Assembly (NCBI GenBank): GCA_046758085.1
Contig: JBHHZP010000151.1
Span: forward strand, 1 to 8,579
From: VRUB01 sp046758085
GTDB taxonomy: Bacteria; Pseudomonadota; Gammaproteobacteria; Acidiferrobacterales; SPGG2
Direction: 5' to 3'
Length of the DNA: 8,579 nt
Position 1 is the first letter of the stretch. The number at the start of each line of letters is the position of its first letter. Position numbers and translations under genes: made by a program. The notes below the pieces were generated by a model. It was given only the letters and a program-made list of their open reading frames with translations, ran no database searches and was not told the DNA's origin. Positions 6,493 to 8,579 of this stretch are shown one piece after another.

Positions 6493-6541
6493 AAAGTACC
6501 TCACCTTCGGGTGCGAAAACCCGATTAGAATAGCCGCCGGT
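6493..6541 (-). repeat. 49-bp dispersed repeat, copy 1
   Basis: The stretch is the reverse complement of 8520-8568 with 44 of 49 bases identical and no gaps; all five differences are transitions. It contains CACC-TTCG-GGTG, a tetraloop-type mini-hairpin whose stem is kept by a G-T pair in the other copy. It forms the right end of the putative element at 6249-6541 and lies 52 bp beyond the nadA stop. Confidence 0.85.
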
Positions 6542-6592
6542 CAGGCGACACCAGCAATGCATGTCGCGCGATGGATTCGCGTGATTACACCG

Positions 6593-7666
6593 TCAGGCGG
6601 CGCCTTGGCGCAGCGTGTGGGGACGCTGGGCCCGTGCGAACTCCAGCAATCGTTGGATCGGCACCATGGCGCGGCGGCGCACGGCCTCGTCGATGAATAT
6701 CTCATTGCCACCGTGCTTGAGCACATGATGTAGCTTATGCAGAGTGTTCATAGCCATCCATTGGCAATGCCCACAGCTCTCGCACGTGGCCCCCACGCCG
6801 GCGGTAGGTGCCTCCAGGAATTTCTTGTCGGGCGCCGCCTGTTGCATCTTGTGAAAAATGCCTTTATCAGTCGCGACGATACATGTCTTTGCCGCGAGTG
6901 ATCGCGCGGCGTCGATTAGCGCTGTGGTGGAGCCGACGACATCGGCCTGCTCGATAACGCCCGCAGGCGATTCCGGGTGCACCAGTACAGCCGCATCCGG
7001 GTGCCTGGCCTTAAGCCCCCGCAGCACGGTGGCCTTGAACTCCTCGTGCACCACGCAGGCGCCATTCCACAGCAGCATATCGGCGCCCGTCGTCGTGCGG
7101 ATGTAATCACCGAGGTAGCGGTCCGGCGCCCACAGGATTTTCTCACCGCGTCGCGCCAGGTGTTGCACCAGCTTGACGGCGATGCCGGAAGTAACCACCC
7201 AATCTGCCCGTGCCTTGACTGCGGCACTGGTATTGGCGTAGACCACGACGGTGCGATCGGGATGCGCGTCACAAAACTCGGCAAACTCATCGGCGGGACA
7301 CCCAAGGTCGAGCGAGCATGTGGCCTCAAGATCCGGCATGAGCACGCGTTTCTCCGGATTCAGGATCTTCGCGGTCTCGCCCATGAAACGCACGCCGGCC
7401 ACGATGAGGGTTCGGGCCGGATGTTCATGGCCGAAGCGCGCCATCTCGAGTGAGTCCGACACCAGCCCGCCGGTCTCGTCCGCCAGGTCCTGCAACGCCG
7501 CCACCGTGTAGTAGTGCGCGACCAGCACCGCGTTTTGCTCGACCAACATTTGCTTGATCTCGCTTTCAAGGACGTCGGGTTCCACGATCGCAGCGATGCC
7601 CGGCTGCAGCATCGGCTTGGAAAAACCGGATTTCACGGCGCGAGGGCTCAATAATGCCTTAGTCAT
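6593..7666 (-). CDS. nadA: Quinolinate synthase A NadA
   Basis: NadA condenses iminoaspartate with dihydroxyacetone phosphate to quinolinate, the precursor of NAD, using an oxygen-sensitive [4Fe-4S] cluster. The product has 357 residues, a usual length. The three cluster cysteines are Cys117 (LEATCSLDLGCPADEF), Cys204 (NGACVVHEEF) and Cys301 in CESCGHC (295-301), matching E. coli Cys113, Cys200 and Cys297. Other family blocks include VAHYYT near 49, GVRFMGETAK near 91, ANTSAAVKARADWVVTS and HPESP. The ATG is well supported by GAGGTA (complement of 7671-7676). It lies 51 bp downstream of nrtR on the same strand, so it should be read from the NrtR-controlled promoter. Partner genes nadB and nadC are not in the window. 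Confidence 0.97.
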   Translation of the reverse strand: MTKALLSPRAVKSGFSKPMLQPGIAAIVEPDVLESEIKQMLVEQNAVLVAHYYTVAALQDLADETGGLVSDSLEMARFGHEHPARTLIVAGVRFMGETAKILNPEKRVLMPDLEATCSLDLGCPADEFAEFCDAHPDRTVVVYANTSAAVKARADWVVTSGIAVKLVQHLARRGEKILWAPDRYLGDYIRTTTGADMLLWNGACVVHEEFKATVLRGLKARHPDAAVLVHPESPAGVIEQADVVGSTTALIDAARSLAAKTCIVATDKGIFHKMQQAAPDKKFLEAPTAGVGATCESCGHCQWMAMNTLHKLHHVLKHGGNEIFIDEAVRRRAMVPIQRLLEFARAQRPHTLRQGAA

Positions 7667-7670
7667 GATT

Positions 7671-7676
7671 TACCTC
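7671..7676 (-). promoter_or_regulatory. Ribosome binding site of nadA
   Basis: On the minus strand GAGGTA stands four bases before the nadA ATG, a clear Shine-Dalgarno in the short nrtR-nadA gap that fixes the nadA start. Confidence 0.6.
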
Positions 7677-7717
7677 ATTTGCGGACTGATGCCGCCGCGT
7701 GTCAATCAATGCCCGTC

Positions 7718-8389
7718 TTACTTGATGATCTCCACCTTATCGGGGAACTTCAGCCGGTACAGGCGCGCCGGTCGGTGGTTACCATTGCGTCGTAGCTCTC
7801 CGGTTGCCGCGATCCGGTCCAGCGCGAGCACCCGCTTGCGAAAGTTTCGCTTGTCCAGTGGCTCGCGCAGGATGATTTCGTATACCGTTTGCAGCTCACC
7901 CAAAGTGAAAGTCTCGGGCATGAATTGAAACGCGATTGTCGAGTAATCGAGCTTAGCGACCAGACGTTGGTGCGCCATATTGACGATCTCCGCATGATCG
8001 AACGCCATTGGCGGCAGGCGATCGAGCGCAAACCAACCCACTTCTTTTTCGCCGTTCATGGCCTTTACCTGTAAGTGGTCGGCCGGTGTCAGCGCGTAAT
8101 ACGCCACTGAGATCACGCGCTCGCGCGGATCTCGATCGGGGCGGCCGGAGGTGTGCAGCTGCTCCAGATACACACCGGTGATGCCGGTCTCGTGCTCGAG
8201 CTCGCGCAAGGCGCAGCTCTCGAGGTCCTCGTCGATGCCGACGAAGCCGCCAGGCAACCCCCACATGCCGGCGAACGGCTGTGCCGTGCGTCGCACCAGC
8301 GGCAACTCCAGACGCGCCTCACGGATGCTGAACAGCACCACATCGGTCGTCACCGCGGGATGCGGATGTGTGTAGCGAAAGTTCTTCAA
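7718..8389 (-). CDS. nrtR: NrtR, Nudix-related transcriptional regulator of NAD metabolism
   Basis: NrtR proteins repress NAD-biosynthesis genes and release DNA on sensing ADP-ribose-type molecules. The 223-residue product has the family architecture: an N-terminal Nudix-like domain (about 10-140) and a C-terminal winged helix (about 150-223, with FTLGELQTVYEIILREPLDK, then RNFRKRVLALD and the end RPARLYRLKFPDKVEII). The Nudix box runs from Gly48 (GFVGIDE...) through RELEHETGI (62-70). The consensus REUXEEXGU has Glu where this protein has His66, so one metal-binding acid is lost, as expected for a sensor rather than a hydrolase. The start is odd: the frame's first usable codon is TTG 8389, with no Shine-Dalgarno. 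An ATG at 8394 is out of frame (ATG GTT TGA) but would fit if the T-run had one more T. Two palindromic operators and a strong promoter lie directly upstream, and nadA follows. Confidence 0.93.
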   Translation of the reverse strand: MKNFRYTHPHPAVTTDVVLFSIREARLELPLVRRTAQPFAGMWGLPGGFVGIDEDLESCALRELEHETGITGVYLEQLHTSGRPDRDPRERVISVAYYALTPADHLQVKAMNGEKEVGWFALDRLPPMAFDHAEIVNMAHQRLVAKLDYSTIAFQFMPETFTLGELQTVYEIILREPLDKRNFRKRVLALDRIAATGELRRNGNHRPARLYRLKFPDKVEIIK

Positions 8390-8397
8390 ACCATTAA

Positions 8398-8416
8398 TAG
8401 TGTAAGGAATACACTA
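8398..8416. promoter_or_regulatory. NrtR operator, promoter-proximal copy (site 1)
   Basis: TAGTGTAAGGAATACACTA is a perfect 7-bp-arm palindrome with a 5-base centre. It contains the GT-N7-AC core described for NrtR sites. It lies just downstream of the predicted transcription start, between it and the nrtR start codon. Confidence 0.85.
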
Positions 8417-8425
8417 AGTCTCAAT

Positions 8426-8454
8426 AGAGTAGTGTAAGAGATACACTATGTCAA
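8426..8454 (-). promoter_or_regulatory. Sigma-70 promoter of nrtR-nadA
   Basis: On the minus strand TTGACA (8449-8454) matches the -35 consensus perfectly. A 17-base spacer leads to TACTCT (8426-8431), which keeps the key first, second and last -10 bases. Transcription would start near 8419, about 30 bases before the nrtR start. The spacer is almost wholly occupied by operator site 2. Confidence 0.7.
8430..8448. promoter_or_regulatory. NrtR operator, site 2 overlapping the promoter
   Basis: TAGTGTAAGAGATACACTA has the same 7-bp arms as site 1, with a slightly different centre. Its midpoint is 32 bp from that of site 1, close to three helical turns, so two dimers would bind on the same face of the DNA. 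It covers the -35/-10 spacer and touches the -10, so binding should block RNA polymerase. Confidence 0.85.
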
Positions 8455-8519
8455 GCCCCGGCGGCCTTTTCCCGCCACCAGCCGCCCCATTTTCCGCTAC
8501 CCTAATTTGTGGGTTGTCT

Positions 8520-8568
8520 ACCGGCGATTATTCTAATTGGGTTCTCGCACCCGAAGGCGAGGTACTTT
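8520..8568 (+). repeat. 49-bp dispersed repeat, copy 2, opposite orientation
   Basis: This is the inverted counterpart of 6493-6541 (44/49 identical, ungapped). The next bases, CTTGTCGCGA (8569-8578), also occur inside the first element at 6407-6416. The orientation means it would be the left end of a second element copy that continues beyond the window. Confidence 0.85.
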
Positions 8569-8579
8569 CTTGTCGCGAC

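Larger units (their letters stand above)
6249..6541. mobile_element. Putative MITE-like palindromic element (no ORF)
   Basis: This block of non-coding DNA between the peptidase gene and nadA is bounded by two inverted copies of one sequence. The right end (6493-6541) is well preserved. The left end (6249-6289) is degenerate but keeps ACCGGCGG at the outer edge and, after a 10-11 base spacer, CGGGTTT plus CGC-CCCG. Between them lie at least three consecutive inverted repeats, including a 23-bp stem. No coding sequence is evident. Terminal inverted repeats, absence of a gene, high self-complementarity and a second copy of the end sequence at 8520-8568 point to a non-autonomous mobile or dispersed repeat. 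I cannot name a parent transposase, and no target-site duplication is obvious. Confidence 0.45.

Noticed and set aside
6116..6494. Short ORFs on both strands in the repeat block (such as 6198-6419 plus, 6116-6424 and 6306-6494 minus)
   Set aside because: The similar peptides on the two strands (containing LEQT and LFQA) come from reading the 23-bp inverted repeat in both directions, not from coding.
6567..6581. Hairpin CGCGA-TGGAT-TCGCG after nadA as a terminator
   Set aside because: The stem has only 5 bp and no T-run follows on the minus strand.

Overview
The window is moderately GC-rich proteobacterial chromosome. Adjacent fabA and fabB, a periplasmic pentaheme cytochrome c and an NrtR-controlled quinolinate synthase fit best with a gammaproteobacterium. 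The exact lineage cannot be fixed from the sequence, and no rRNA, tRNA, CRISPR array, phage gene or intact transposase was seen.

Left part (1-1790): the C-terminal end of an unrecognised gene (1-192), a weak intrinsic terminator, and a strong Shine-Dalgarno leading into a small acidic gene (416-615) that is broken by two one-base frameshifts. Then comes a TerB-fold gene on the minus strand (687-1151) and about 640 bp of mostly non-coding DNA. This gap carries a degenerate inverted repeat around a 28-codon ORF and a 6-bp inverted repeat that could be an operator upstream of fabA.

Centre (1791-4988): fabA and fabB lie 12 bp apart and form the anaerobic unsaturated fatty acid module (dehydratase/isomerase plus KAS I). 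A five-heme exported cytochrome c follows on the same strand; its start codon is uncertain.

Right part (5056-8579), minus strand: a DUF2817/M14-like metallopeptidase, a 420-bp non-coding block packed with inverted repeats, then nadA and nrtR. Transcription runs nrtR to nadA. Upstream of nrtR are a perfect TTGACA -35 and two 19-bp palindromes of the form GTGTA-N5-TACAC. One palindrome covers most of the -35/-10 spacer and the other sits just after the predicted transcription start, which is a ready-made NAD-biosynthesis repression circuit.

The most unusual content is the repeat family. A 49-bp sequence occurs at 6493-6541 and again, inverted and ungapped with 44/49 identity, at 8520-8568, bracketing nrtR-nadA. 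A weaker third copy at 6249-6289 faces the first across a very strong 23-bp-stem hairpin. This looks like a MITE-like non-autonomous element (6249-6541), with a second copy running out of the right edge. In two places a reading frame breaks at a homopolymer run, and the nrtR start has a similar problem, so slippage mutation or assembly error should be kept in mind.
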